This document shows, piece by piece, positions 17,959 to 30,481 of a DNA stretch of 40,008 bases (its first letter is position 1; each line of letters starts with the position of its first letter). A program made the translations under genes and the position numbers. The DNA is from an uncultured Akkermansia sp. (lineage in GTDB: Bacteria > Verrucomicrobiota > Verrucomicrobiia > Verrucomicrobiales > Akkermansiaceae), in the NCBI GenBank assembly GCA_947631275.1, contig CANRKR010000015.1, positions 1 through 40,008 on the forward strand, given 5' to 3'. A model generated the notes under the pieces. It saw nothing but the letters and a program-made list of their open reading frames with translations. It was not told the DNA's origin and did not search any database.

Positions 17959-20079
17959 ATGAGTTCCTCCTCTCCATGGCGCCGCATCAGACGTCTCGCC
18001 CTCGCAGGCAGAACGTCGGAGGTGCGCTTGCTGCTTGAGAAACTCCTCGACAAAAATCCGAAGGACGAGCAGGCTTCCGCCGAGCTGACTCGACTCAAAG
18101 CGGGCAAGCGCCTCCGCTGCACGGAGACCAAAAAAGAGCGCAGCATTCGCGAGGGGAAAGAGGCACGCCGCGCCGTTGCTCTTCTCCTCGACAAATGGCC
18201 GATCGGCGGCGAGCTCGACATGGTCACGTCGTCCGAATTACGTAAACTGCTGCGCTCGTTGCGCACACATGTTGCCGTCCTGCGGCGACAGAAAGCTCCA
18301 GCACCCCCCGGCACCTCTGCACTGCTCTCCAAGCTGACACATGAGCTGAGACGCCGCAAGAAGCACACTTCGCACTGGACACGTCGTGTGATTGTAATCC
18401 TGCTGCTCCTCGCTGCCGTTGTCGGCGGCGCTGCGCTGGCGCTGCGTGAGCGCGCCGCCTCCCTCTCCCGTCGCGTGGAGGATGCGATGAAAGCAAATGA
18501 ATGGAACCGCACCCAATCCCTGCTGGATGCAGTAGACACCGGCATCAACCGCCTGCTGCTTCCCTCAGTGAATTCCCTTGCTGAGAACACGCGTGCCTGG
18601 CAGCAGCGAGTTCTCGCCTCCTTCCGTAATCTCACACGCCAACTGGAAGTTTACCAGCGCCTCCGCACCATTTCATCGCTGAGCATTGAAGAGCGCGGGA
18701 CTTTCCTGCGTGCCATTCGCAAATTGCCCATGCCTTACTCCGTCCGATTGCTTTCGCAGTGGGATGCACTCTGTCAGCCGGAAAGGGAAAAGCTCAAGCA
18801 ACAAAAAAACGAGGTCATCGCGCGCATCTCTCAAGTGCGCAACATTCCCCCACTCACCAATGATCCTCGACGGGATCACGAAACTCTGCGCAGCCTTCGA
18901 AATGAGTTGACCCATCTTTGTGCGGAGTTCGATGACGCCAGAGAAACATTCGATCTCGACCCGCTGCTGATCTCTCCCTTACAAGAGCAGCTGGAAACCG
19001 TCAATGCGCTTCTCCACGATGTCGAAATGCTCCTACGCACCACCGTCCTGCTGGGCACCGCACGGAGCTACGAAGAGCATCTCAAGGTGGTGGGAGGTTT
19101 TGCCCCGGAGACATACGAACCCGCCCGGGCAGCAATGGAGACAATCCGTCACTTGCCAAAGCCAGACGCCATGCATGGGCAACTGCTCGCCTGCCGACAT
19201 GGGCTTCCACCCTCCCTCTCTCCACATCTCATCCGGACTCTGCTGGAAACCGGTCCCTCCTTCGGTCCGGCAGCTCCGGCTAATCAACGACATTTGCAGC
19301 TCATGGAGGATATCTTCACCTCCCCTACTCTGCGTCGGCCCCTCTACACCGTCGATACCCATGACGGCCAAATTTTCTACACTGAAAAACCGCCCAGAAT
19401 TGAACAAGACGGGAGTGTATCTTTCGAACTCTCCACCATGGATCCCACTGTGCGCATCGCATCCGCTTTAACGCTCAAATCCTTCGCCTACGCCGGTTCG
19501 CGGTTGTTGAATGCGGCTCCCATCATGGACGCCACCGGCATCAATCGATCCACTTTCTTCCTGCAAGCGAATGTGCCGCGTCTCCTCAGCATTCTCACTT
19601 CTCCGAAACTTTCCAACACTCCGGCATTCGCGCGAGCGTACCTGTACAGCACTCTGCTGGAAATGCTGCGCAACCTTCCGGATCAGGAGAAACTCTGCCG
19701 CCTTTTCTCTCCCGCGCTGAGAGAAGACTCCGATTCCTTCCGCACCCTGTGCAACGGCATCAACTTTCCCCTCAGCGTCACTTGCTGGTTGAGCCACTCC
19801 CCGCGCGCAGCACAGGCTGAGAAAGCTTTTTCCGAATGGTTCCTGGAACATGCCAACCGCCCTTATCCCGATGAAATTCGGTACAATTTTTCCTCCATTC
19901 TCAGAGAACCGATGAACTATGTCGGCTTTGTGGACGCTACCGGCACACCGCACTTCAAGAACTCTCCTCCCCTCCCCGGCAAGACGCTACGCTACTTCTC
20001 CGAGAGCAGACTCATCGCTTCCCCCGCCGGCTCGCCCCTGCTGGTCCCGTCTCCTCTTTCCCCCATCTTCGCCGATTGA
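17959..20079 (+). CDS. Unknown membrane-anchored protein with helical N-terminus
   Basis: I do not recognise this 706-residue protein. Residues 1-50 resemble a tetratricopeptide-like helix pair (RTSEVRLLLEKLLDKNPKDEQA). Residues 52-138 are highly basic. One membrane helix follows at about 143-162 (VIVILLLLAAVVGGAALALR). The remainder, about 540 residues, is mostly helical with long charged stretches (about 170-370) and then a more globular, aromatic C-terminal part. There is no signal peptide, so the basic N-terminal part is probably cytoplasmic and the large domain periplasmic. The start codon lies 21 nt behind the pgk terminator, and the YfcE-like gene follows 12 bp after its stop, suggesting an operon. 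Confidence 0.65.
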   Translation: MSSSSPWRRIRRLALAGRTSEVRLLLEKLLDKNPKDEQASAELTRLKAGKRLRCTETKKERSIREGKEARRAVALLLDKWPIGGELDMVTSSELRKLLRSLRTHVAVLRRQKAPAPPGTSALLSKLTHELRRRKKHTSHWTRRVIVILLLLAAVVGGAALALRERAASLSRRVEDAMKANEWNRTQSLLDAVDTGINRLLLPSVNSLAENTRAWQQRVLASFRNLTRQLEVYQRLRTISSLSIEERGTFLRAIRKLPMPYSVRLLSQWDALCQPEREKLKQQKNEVIARISQVRNIPPLTNDPRRDHETLRSLRNELTHLCAEFDDARETFDLDPLLISPLQEQLETVNALLHDVEMLLRTTVLLGTARSYEEHLKVVGGFAPETYEPARAAMETIRHLPKPDAMHGQLLACRHGLPPSLSPHLIRTLLETGPSFGPAAPANQRHLQLMEDIFTSPTLRRPLYTVDTHDGQIFYTEKPPRIEQDGSVSFELSTMDPTVRIASALTLKSFAYAGSRLLNAAPIMDATGINRSTFFLQANVPRLLSILTSPKLSNTPAFARAYLYSTLLEMLRNLPDQEKLCRLFSPALREDSDSFRTLCNGINFPLSVTCWLSHSPRAAQAEKAFSEWFLEHANRPYPDEIRYNFSSILREPMNYVGFVDATGTPHFKNSPPLPGKTLRYFSESRLIASPAGSPLLVPSPLSPIFAD

Positions 20080-20091
20080 TCTTCCCTGCCC

Positions 20092-20604
20092 ATGCTCGTA
20101 GCCCTTATGTCAGACGCTCACGACGAGCTTGATCATCTGCGCCGCGCCGTGCAGCAAGCTCTGACCGTCGATTGCAGACACCTGATTTTTCTGGGCGACC
20201 TGGCAACGCCGGACACCCTCCGCTTCCTGCGTGCCGCCTGGCCGCACGCCATGGATCTGGTGCCGGGCAATAATGACTATCCCATCGCGGATTTCCTCGC
20301 CTGCGCACGCCTCTGGTCCAATACGACTTTCCACCCTACCTCCACAGATATCACCCTCGACAACCGCCGCCTCTACCTTACCCACGTGCCGAATGAATCC
20401 CTCCGCATCGCTGCCGAAACCGGGGAATTCGACGCCCTCTTCTTCGGTCACACACACCGCCCCGAGCATCGCGCCATCGGCTCTACCCTCATCGCCAACC
20501 CCGGCGATATCCAGGGTCGCTTCGGCTCCCCTTCATTCGCCATCTACGACACCCATCTTAACAGCGTAAAACATTTTTCAATCACCCACGAAATCTGTAA
20601 ATGA
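20092..20604 (+). CDS. YfcE/MJ0936-type metallophosphoesterase
   Basis: This 170-residue protein has the calcineurin-like phosphoesterase signature: S-D8-A-H10-D, F-L-G-D-L, the P-G-N-N-D motif, T-H-V (ligand His), F-G-H-T-H-R-P and a final N-P-G-D. The size and motif spacing match the small YfcE/MJ0936 group of manganese-dependent phosphodiesterases, which act on artificial diesters and whose natural substrate is often unknown. It is cytoplasmic with no signal peptide. It follows the unknown membrane protein after 12 bp. Confidence 0.9.
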   Translation: MLVALMSDAHDELDHLRRAVQQALTVDCRHLIFLGDLATPDTLRFLRAAWPHAMDLVPGNNDYPIADFLACARLWSNTTFHPTSTDITLDNRRLYLTHVPNESLRIAAETGEFDALFFGHTHRPEHRAIGSTLIANPGDIQGRFGSPSFAIYDTHLNSVKHFSITHEICK

Positions 20605-20611
20605 ACGGGAC

Positions 20612-20641
20612 TTGCGTGCAGGGAACGGAATGTGATAAAGT
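20612..20641 (+). promoter_or_regulatory. Promoter of the Sel1 lipoprotein gene, leaderless layout
   Basis: TTGCGT (20612-20617), 18 nt and TAAAGT (20636-20641) are followed by six bases and the ATG at 20648. Transcription would begin at the start codon. The -35 is weak. Confidence 0.45.
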
Positions 20642-20647
20642 ACGGGC

Positions 20648-21535
20648 ATGAAGGGACGGATCAGTCGGTGGCTCATCATGATCGCAGCAGTTTCTTTGGC
20701 TGGCTGTGGAAAAGGGGAGAAACAGAGGGAACCGAGTACGCCGCAGGAAATGTATGCACGGGTGCGTGAGTTACTGAAACCCAGCACACCAAACACACCC
20801 CCCGACCCACAGCAGGCGATGCGATGGCTGTACCGTGCTGCGGAAAATGGATTCCTCCGGGCGCAAACCGACCTCGGCGGCATCTATTTGCAGGGCGGGA
20901 AATACGGCATTGCCGCGGATGGAAAAGAGGCTCTCAAGTGGTTCACTGCCGCCTCGAATCAGGGCAGCAAAGAAGCCCTCTACTACATCGGACTCATCTA
21001 TAAACGCGGGCAAGACGTACCCCGGGACGGTCAAAAGGCGCTTTCCTTCTGGCGACAGGCGGCAAAAGCAGGCGTGGCTGATGCTTCTCTCGCTCTCGGC
21101 GCCGAGCTCGTGCAGCGCCCGGAAAGCATACAGGAGGGTATCGAATGGCTGAAAAAAACTGTTGCGACGCGCGAGGCCATCCCCGCCTCCACTGCCGCCG
21201 CTGCCCTCGGAAATCTCTACGCTACCGGGCGCGACAACATTCCACGCGACATGAAGGAAGCCGCTCGCTGGTACGAAATCGCCGCCAATGGAGGCGACGC
21301 CCGTTCCCAGCTCGTTTATGCTCTCCTTCTCCTGCAAGGCGAGCAAGCGCCGAAAAATACTGATGAGGGGATGCGTTACCTGCGCCTCGCCGCCGGACAA
21401 AACCACGCTCCTGCTATCGCCTTGCTCATCGAATTTTTACGCAAGGGACAATTTACCGGGAAAAACGAGCAGGAGGCCGCTGCCTGGGAGAAAAGGCTTA
21501 AGGAAGGGAACAAGTCCGGAGGACCTCAATCGTAA
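20648..21535 (+). CDS. Sel1-repeat lipoprotein
   Basis: The first 20 residues form a lipoprotein signal: a charged start, a hydrophobic core and the lipobox S-L-A-G-C20. The mature protein (about 276 residues) is made of roughly six Sel1-like (TPR-related) repeats of about 36 residues, with units such as A-M-R-W-L-Y-R-A-A-E-N-G and G-L-I-Y-K-R-G-Q-D-V-P-R-D. Sel1 proteins form solenoids for protein-protein contacts, often in envelope assembly or stress signalling. The residue after Cys is Gly, so outer-membrane sorting is likely if Lol rules hold. It lies 43 bp behind the phosphoesterase gene but has its own promoter. Confidence 0.9.
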   Translation: MKGRISRWLIMIAAVSLAGCGKGEKQREPSTPQEMYARVRELLKPSTPNTPPDPQQAMRWLYRAAENGFLRAQTDLGGIYLQGGKYGIAADGKEALKWFTAASNQGSKEALYYIGLIYKRGQDVPRDGQKALSFWRQAAKAGVADASLALGAELVQRPESIQEGIEWLKKTVATREAIPASTAAAALGNLYATGRDNIPRDMKEAARWYEIAANGGDARSQLVYALLLLQGEQAPKNTDEGMRYLRLAAGQNHAPAIALLIEFLRKGQFTGKNEQEAAAWEKRLKEGNKSGGPQS

Positions 21536-21553
21536 GCATTTTTTTCTCTTCTC

Positions 21554-22477
21554 ATGAAGGCTTTCCTCTCTCGCCTGAACCTCTTTCTTGGGTATTTGGG
21601 GCTACTCATCCTTCCCTTAACCACGGCAGCCGGAGATGCGGCAGAGATTCGGCAACCTGTGCGTTTCCTGATGCACAACGTCCGAAACTATTTCGTCGCG
21701 GAGGATGTTCAGCGCGCGCCCTACCCGCGTCCGGTTAAATCGGTCGAAGAACGTGAAGCCGTAGCTCGCGACATAGCTTCTGTGCGCCCAGCTGTGGTGG
21801 GACTCATTGAAATCGGTGGGCAGGCAGCGCTGAGGGATCTCGCCGAACGACTTGAAAAGCGCGGACTTCATTACAAACACATGTTCGTGTTGGAGCGCCA
21901 TGGTGAAGATCGCGCCCTCGGCATACTCTCCCAACTTCCCATCATCCACAACCGCTCCAAAGCATATTATCGTCTCGTGGGAGAAAAAACCAATCGCCGC
22001 ATGCTGCGCGGTATTCTTGACGTCACCATCTGCACCCCGGATAATCGCTTATGGCGTATTATCGGCGTGCATCTCAAATCGCGCAAAGCAAATGACCAAA
22101 GTGCGGCAGCTATCCAACGAGAGCGTGAGATGCGCACGTTGGCACAGCATGTGCAACTCGTTTTGCAGAAAGAACCAAACCTCCCCCTGCTCGTCTTCGG
22201 TGACTGGAACACCGATCCGGGCGATTCTCTCTTCTACCCCCTCACCCGTCCACGCGATAAAAAAATGGTGCTACACCGCCTGGAAGCCGCCGATCCGCGC
22301 GGCGAAACGTGGACTGTTTCCTACACGTCCTACAATGAGATCTCTGCCTACGATCAAATTTATGTCAGTCCTGCCTTGCACGACAGCATGAGTCACGGCG
22401 CCAAAAGCGGCATCGTCGAAAAGCCCCGCCACAGCTCCGGCAGTGATCACCGCGCTGTCTGGTGCGACCTGCCATAG
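21554..22477 (+). CDS. Secreted endonuclease/exonuclease/phosphatase-family protein
   Basis: The 307-residue protein has a signal peptide (hydrophobic residues about 9-27) and an EEP fold: F-L-M-H-N-V-R-N-Y near the start, G-L-I-E-I-G with the metal-binding Glu, I-I-G-V-H-L-K-S-R with the catalytic-site His, F-G-D-W-N-T-D-P with Asp and Asn, and the final G-S-D-H-R-A-V-W. Members cleave phosphodiester or phosphomonoester bonds (DNA, RNA, inositol phosphates, sphingomyelin); this one would act in the periplasm or outside. It begins 18 bp behind the Sel1 lipoprotein gene, with no Shine-Dalgarno. Confidence 0.88.
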   Translation: MKAFLSRLNLFLGYLGLLILPLTTAAGDAAEIRQPVRFLMHNVRNYFVAEDVQRAPYPRPVKSVEEREAVARDIASVRPAVVGLIEIGGQAALRDLAERLEKRGLHYKHMFVLERHGEDRALGILSQLPIIHNRSKAYYRLVGEKTNRRMLRGILDVTICTPDNRLWRIIGVHLKSRKANDQSAAAIQREREMRTLAQHVQLVLQKEPNLPLLVFGDWNTDPGDSLFYPLTRPRDKKMVLHRLEAADPRGETWTVSYTSYNEISAYDQIYVSPALHDSMSHGAKSGIVEKPRHSSGSDHRAVWCDLP

Positions 22478-22505
22478 GCAGGCAAAGCAACTTCTCCTCC
22501 CAGGC

Positions 22506-22550
22506 AAAGAAACCGGCGCGTCCGCCCTAACGAAGGCAAACGCGCCGGAG
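22506..22550 (-). terminator. Terminator behind groEL
   Basis: Arms 22513-22521 and 22540-22548 form a perfect 9-bp GC-rich stem, extended by a GCC/GGC pairing inside. On the minus strand the stem is followed by a T-rich stretch (tttcttt), so it ends groEL transcripts; it may also stop read-through from the convergent EEP gene. Confidence 0.7.
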
Positions 22551-22586
22551 ATTATTGAGGCTCTATTCCTCCTGGGTAGAGAGATA

Positions 22587-24242
<1,656 letters not shown>

Positions 24243-24270
24243 TTAGTTCGTTGAAAGTTTTTCTGTGCTG

Positions 24271-24558
24271 TTACTTGATCACGGCAAGGATATCGCTTTC
24301 ATTAAGGATGAGCAGCGTCTCCCCATCCACCACGATCTCCGTGCCACCATATTTGGTGATGAGCACCTTGTCATCAACCGCCACATTGAAGGCGATCTTC
24401 TTTCCGTCCTTGTCGACACCGCCGGTGCCGATGGCGATTACAACAGCCTGCTGTGGCTTTTCCTTAGCGGTATCCGGCAGGAAGAGGCCGCCGGCTGTCT
24501 TCTCTTCTGCTTCTACTCGTTTGACGAGTACGCGTTGTCCTAATGGTTTGATGTCCAT
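24271..24558 (-). CDS. groS: Co-chaperonin GroES (Hsp10)
   Basis: GroES is the heptameric lid of GroEL. The 95-residue protein has the typical start ([12 protein letters not shown]), the mobile loop [12 protein letters not shown] and the end D-I-L-A-V-I-K. It sits 89 bp behind dnaK and 34 bp before groL. I noticed no CIRCE element upstream and no Shine-Dalgarno site. Confidence 0.97.
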   Translation of the reverse strand: MDIKPLGQRVLVKRVEAEEKTAGGLFLPDTAKEKPQQAVVIAIGTGGVDKDGKKIAFNVAVDDKVLITKYGGTEIVVDGETLLILNESDILAVIK

Positions 24559-24647
24559 AGTTTGTATGTTTATTGGGTTTAGTGTGAGATCTTTTTCCGG
24601 GGCTCCGAATATTGCTTCCGGCGCCCCGGAGAGATTAAAGGTTTTGT

Positions 24648-26666
<2,019 letters not shown>

Positions 26667-26741
26667 CTATTTATTGATTATAAACAGTATAAAATCAACA
26701 CGTTTATCCTTATGGGACAAACTGCCTCACATCTTATGCGA

Positions 26742-26772
26742 CATTTTGCCGCAAATATACCATTTTGCCGCA
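26742..26772. repeat. Paired 12-bp direct repeat, possible activator site upstream of dnaK
   Basis: cattttgccgca occurs at 26742-26753 and again at 26761-26772, a 19-bp period. It lies about 115-150 bp upstream of the predicted dnaK start point, in the gap behind the Sel1 gene. Both the spacing and the distance suit binding of a dimeric enhancer-binding protein. Confidence 0.5.
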
Positions 26773-26785
26773 GGGATCAATCCGT

Positions 26786-28573
26786 TTATTTCTCCCTCTG
26801 GTCGCTTTGGAGCGCCTGCAAGAACTTTTTAGCCTCCGCATGCCCTTTTTCAGCAGCGGCAGAAACCCAGCGAACGGCCTCCTGCATGTTCTTCTCCACG
26901 CCTTTTCCGGCGGAATAGCAAATTCCGAGGTTGAACATACCCCCTGCATCGCCCTTCTCGGCGGCACGGCGGAGGAAATGGACGGCTTTTGCAAAGTCCT
27001 GCTCCACTCCTGTGCCGGTCAGGTAATGGACACCCATCATTGTGAGAGCGGGGAGATAGTCTTGAGCGGCAGCTCTGCCGATCCACTGAGAGGCCTGAAC
27101 TGTATCGCGTGTGACGCCACGTCCGGCGCCATAGCAAATCCCAAGATAGAAGCAGGCAGGCGTCCAATTCTGTTCAGCCGCGGCGAGAAACCACTTCGCA
27201 GCCTCCTCATAATTCCGGTCCACGCCGATGCCTTTGAAGCAGTTGATCGCGTATTTGTACTGGGATTCGGCATCCCCGCGATTTGCCGCGAGGAGCAAAT
27301 AATGGTTGGCCAGATCCGCTCTTTTCTCCGTCCCCAAACCTCTGAGGTAGCACTGTGCCACTTTACGCAGAGCGGCGATATTCCCCTCCTCTGCCGCACG
27401 GCAGAAGAGATGAAAAGCCTCAGTCTCATCCTTTTTCAAACCCAACTTGCCCTTTCTGTACGCGCGGGCTATATTGTACAGTGCAGCAGCGCTGCCGGCA
27501 GCAGCAGCCTTGCGGTACCAACGCAGCGCTTCGACATCATTTTGCGGCACCCCGATCCCTTTGCTATAGCATAAGGCAAGATTGTTCTGAGCCTCAGGCA
27601 GTCCCCGCTGAGCCGCCATCGCGTACAAGCGAGCAGCCTCCTCATTGTCCTTTTCCACCTCTTCTCCTCTTGCATACATGCCCGCCAGAATAACCATCGC
27701 GGAGACGTCTCCCAGGTCAGCAGCCTTGCGGTACCAACGGAGAGCTTCGCCCAAGTCCGGCTTCATAGCCCAGCCGCAGCGGTACGCCCACCCAAGCCGC
27801 ACCATAGCATACGTACTGCCCAGCTGCACTCCGCGCCGAAAAAGCTCCACCCCTTTCGCCTCGTCCTCGGGCACCCCGCGTCCGAAGATGTAACAATCCC
27901 CCAGCCGAGCCATGGCATCCGCATCATCTTGATCAATAGCTTTTTTGTACCACTTGATAGCTTCAGCATAATCAACCTCCACCCCATACCCGTACTGGTA
28001 AGCATTGCCCATATTGCTCTGCGCCTTGGCAAGACCTCCCTCAGCCGCCCGGCGGAACCACTCCAGAGCTTCCTTCCTGTCCCTCTTCACTCCGATGCCG
28101 TTGCTGTAACAAGCGCCGATGTTGTTTGTACCCCACAACGATCCCTTTTGATGCGCTTCACGGTAGAGTCCAAAAGCTCGCCCAGGGTCCCCCTCCACCC
28201 CGCGCCCGAGCTCATAGGCACGACCCAAATTGTTGATAGCCTCCGCTTCCCCCATCTCCGCAGCACGCGAGAACCACTTCACCGCCTCGGCATCGTCTCG
28301 CGGCACCCCATCGCCCTCCCAATAGCAGCTGCCAAGACGGCGCATCGCCTCCGCGCTGTTATCTCGCGCAATCGCACGCATGAGATGCGGAATGGCTCTC
28401 TCACCCTCATGCGCACGCAACAGACGCTTGGCAATTTCCAGCGGATGCATCGCTTCGTAGAGCTGCACGCTTCCCCAGCCCAGCGCAGCCAGCGCCACCA
28501 CCAGCAGCGCCAATATTACCAGGCGCCGCTCGCGTTTTGCCTCCCTCGTTCCGTCGTCCTCATCCATGTCCAT
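26786..28573 (-). CDS. Membrane-anchored protein with 14 Sel1 repeats
   Basis: The 595-residue protein has a short acidic and basic cytoplasmic tail, one membrane helix at about 18-38 (LVILALLVVALAALGWG) and then about 14 tandem Sel1 repeats of 36 residues filling residues 73 to the end. Typical units are G-x-C-Y-x-x-G-x-G-V-x-x-D-x-x-E-A-x-x-W-x-x-K-A-A. The long solenoid would lie in the periplasm and serve protein-protein contacts. It is close to dnaK (219 bp) but transcribed as a separate unit with its own promoter. It starts at the ATG at 28573, or at the ATG two codons later. Confidence 0.9.
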   Translation of the reverse strand: MDMDEDDGTREAKRERRLVILALLVVALAALGWGSVQLYEAMHPLEIAKRLLRAHEGERAIPHLMRAIARDNSAEAMRRLGSCYWEGDGVPRDDAEAVKWFSRAAEMGEAEAINNLGRAYELGRGVEGDPGRAFGLYREAHQKGSLWGTNNIGACYSNGIGVKRDRKEALEWFRRAAEGGLAKAQSNMGNAYQYGYGVEVDYAEAIKWYKKAIDQDDADAMARLGDCYIFGRGVPEDEAKGVELFRRGVQLGSTYAMVRLGWAYRCGWAMKPDLGEALRWYRKAADLGDVSAMVILAGMYARGEEVEKDNEEAARLYAMAAQRGLPEAQNNLALCYSKGIGVPQNDVEALRWYRKAAAAGSAAALYNIARAYRKGKLGLKKDETEAFHLFCRAAEEGNIAALRKVAQCYLRGLGTEKRADLANHYLLLAANRGDAESQYKYAINCFKGIGVDRNYEEAAKWFLAAAEQNWTPACFYLGICYGAGRGVTRDTVQASQWIGRAAAQDYLPALTMMGVHYLTGTGVEQDFAKAVHFLRRAAEKGDAGGMFNLGICYSAGKGVEKNMQEAVRWVSAAAEKGHAEAKKFLQALQSDQREK

Positions 28574-28579
28574 TCACAC

Positions 28580-28607
28580 CCTATCACACCCCCTTCCACC
28601 GTGTCAA
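28580..28607 (-). promoter_or_regulatory. Promoter of the 14-repeat Sel1 gene, leaderless layout
   Basis: On the minus strand, a perfect TTGACA (28607-28602), 16 nt with a TG just before the -10 (extended -10), and GATAGG (28585-28580). Six bases then lead to the ATG at 28573. Confidence 0.5.
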
Positions 28608-28687
28608 GCGTCCAGAAAACGCACAGAGCAATCGCATTTCGGGCGCATTACCTCAAAAATGTTGCCTTGCCTTGAGTGCATTCTTGC

Positions 28688-28716
28688 TTGCCATGGCGGG
28701 CGGCGGCGACTAAAAT
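28688..28716 (+). promoter_or_regulatory. Promoter of the multi-pass membrane protein gene, leaderless layout
   Basis: TTGCCA (28688-28693), 17 nt and TAAAAT (28711-28716) are followed by seven bases and the ATG at 28724. An ATG inside the -10 hexamer (28715) would not be on the transcript. Confidence 0.5.
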
Positions 28717-28723
28717 GCTGGGT

Positions 28724-29842
28724 ATGCTGTCGGGGATCATGCTGGCGATGCGGCTTGTGGCCGCTGTGTTCGGTGCGCTGGGGCTGCTCTACGTCCTGTC
28801 GTACCCGGACAACATCCTGCCTCCGTCGCCCGATATTGCGTACGTGTCGGGGTGGACGGTGTACGATGCGAAGGAATGGATGTGGGTGGCGCCTCTTCTG
28901 CTGATGGAGCTGGCGAGCGCAGCGGGGAAAAGGAAAAATTTTGTCTGGTTTGCAGCGCAGGATGGTGTCCTGATAGTGGCGCTGTGGGCATACCCTGTAT
29001 TGCGTGCCACAGTCCCGGAGCTTGTCGAGCCGACTTTCTCCTTCGAAGACGGCAAACTGCAGCAGGGTCTCGTTTACTACAGCATCATCTGCGTAGGAAG
29101 TGTTCTCCTGCGCAAAGTTCTAGTGCCGGCGCTTTCCCGCAACAGCGCAGAGGAGCAACAGGAGGGAGCCATGAATGCCACGGTACTGGATCCCGCCCAT
29201 GCGCTCACCGTGCGTGAAATCGCGGCAAAACCGAGACAGGTAAAGGTGCGCTTCCTCTTCGGCGAGCCGGATGAAAGCCTGATTCGATCTTTTGTGCGTA
29301 TCATGCGACGGATTGGTTTCCTACGCATGCTGCGCCACTTGGGCGTAGCGCTCTTCACAATTGCAACCCTGCTGTGGGTGTTCCTCTATCCGCAGCCGAA
29401 TGAGGAAGAAGCGCTGACTCGTGATAAGGCAGTGATGTACGAATCCCGCCTCACCCCGCGCGGCCTTGAGGGCACGTCCCGCGCGGTGCATGCTGCCTAC
29501 CGCGTGATGCGCTCTATCTCGGTTCACGAATCTCTGGCAGGCCTGAGCGTTCCGCAGGCGGAAAAGTGGTTGCAATTGGATCGGGTCCCGGAGAATTATC
29601 GCACCCTGCTGCGGGATCAAAGCGATATCGAACTCGCTTCCACCAATCCGATTTTTGAGAGCCGCACTCGATTCCTGACGGTGCGAAGCGGTCGGCGTAT
29701 CGCGGTGCTCTACGTGCGCATGAATAAGGACGAAACGGCTATCAACGTGAGTGAGGTGGCAGATGCCGGCTGGAATGCCGTGGCGGACGCGCTGCGCCGC
29801 AAGTTTGGCGCTGATCTGCGCGCCAATTCATCTATGCGCTGA
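28724..29842 (+). CDS. Unknown membrane protein with about five membrane helices
   Basis: I do not recognise this protein (372 residues from the start chosen here). It has about four membrane helices in the first ~135 residues (RLVAAVFGALGLLYVL; WVAPLLLMELASAA; FVWFAAQDGVLIVALW; LVYYSIICVGSVLLR). A soluble loop follows with a regular segment V-K-V-R-F-L-F-G-E-P-D-E-S, then a fifth helix (GVALFTIATLLWVFLYP) and a C-terminal soluble domain of about 150 residues. The start at 28724 is inferred from the promoter; the frame is open to 28676. It converges with the PPTase gene 26 bp away. Confidence 0.65.
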   Translation: MLSGIMLAMRLVAAVFGALGLLYVLSYPDNILPPSPDIAYVSGWTVYDAKEWMWVAPLLLMELASAAGKRKNFVWFAAQDGVLIVALWAYPVLRATVPELVEPTFSFEDGKLQQGLVYYSIICVGSVLLRKVLVPALSRNSAEEQQEGAMNATVLDPAHALTVREIAAKPRQVKVRFLFGEPDESLIRSFVRIMRRIGFLRMLRHLGVALFTIATLLWVFLYPQPNEEEALTRDKAVMYESRLTPRGLEGTSRAVHAAYRVMRSISVHESLAGLSVPQAEKWLQLDRVPENYRTLLRDQSDIELASTNPIFESRTRFLTVRSGRRIAVLYVRMNKDETAINVSEVADAGWNAVADALRRKFGADLRANSSMR

Positions 29843-29868
29843 GTGTGAGCGCTGGATTTCCCCTCGTC

Positions 29869-30459
29869 TCAAGGGAAAAAAGCAACGGCTCCTGCGTAGC
29901 CCGGAGCGGGAGTGAAAATCTCAGTGATGGGCGAAGGAGAGAAAAGAAAGCGAATCACGCTGCCATCGTAAAGGAAAGGAAATTGTGTCGCTGCGGTGTG
30001 GATGCTTCCTCCGGCAAGTTTCACTAATGCTTCTGCAATGCACCATGCCGTGAAAAACTCTTCCTGCATGGCGCCACGCTCCTGCCACAGGGCCACTTGC
30101 TCCGCGGAGAAGACACGCCCGGCCACAGCCGCCATGCGCGGCAGGGGGCGCACACGCTGGATATCCACCCCTATATCGTTGTGGTGAAAGGCGATGCAGA
30201 TCAAATCGCCTGAGTGGCTGATATTGAAGGGCTGCTCCTCGCAAATTGGTTTACCGCTTTCGGTGTAGGAAAAACGCACCTCCGGCGGTTTTTTCCCACA
30301 GCGTCGGGCAAGTTCCTGCCGCAAAATCGTACGCATCAGCAGATACTCCTCGCCCCGCGCCGCATACGCCGCACGCTCCGTCGCATCCAACTCCGCAGGC
30401 GACAGCAGTTTCGTCTCCCGCACCGCCTCACTCCTTATGTCATAAATCAGGTAGTGCAT
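29869..30459 (-). CDS. Sfp-type 4'-phosphopantetheinyl transferase
   Basis: This enzyme family moves the phosphopantetheine arm of CoA to a serine of carrier proteins (ACP or PCP). The 196-residue protein has the paired family motifs F-N-I-S-H-S-G (78-84), G-V-D-I (97-100, Mg-binding Asp99) and W-C-I-A-E-A-L-V-K (139-147). The second motif normally reads W-x-x-K-E-A; here Lys is replaced by Ala, while the metal-binding Glu (E143) is kept. I prefer the ATG at 30459, which has a GGAGCGAGG ribosome binding site; an earlier ATG at 30504 would overlap the upstream gene by 23 bp. No NRPS or PKS is near, so it may serve fatty-acid ACP. Confidence 0.88.
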   Translation of the reverse strand: MHYLIYDIRSEAVRETKLLSPAELDATERAAYAARGEEYLLMRTILRQELARRCGKKPPEVRFSYTESGKPICEEQPFNISHSGDLICIAFHHNDIGVDIQRVRPLPRMAAVAGRVFSAEQVALWQERGAMQEEFFTAWCIAEALVKLAGGSIHTAATQFPFLYDGSVIRFLFSPSPITEIFTPAPGYAGAVAFFP

Positions 30460-30481
30460 CTGCACCTCGCTCCCGTGCGTT

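Noticed and set aside
24559..24647. CIRCE (HrcA) operator expected before groES or dnaK
   Set aside because: I looked for TTAGCACTC-N9-GAGTGCTAA in both upstream gaps and saw nothing close to it.
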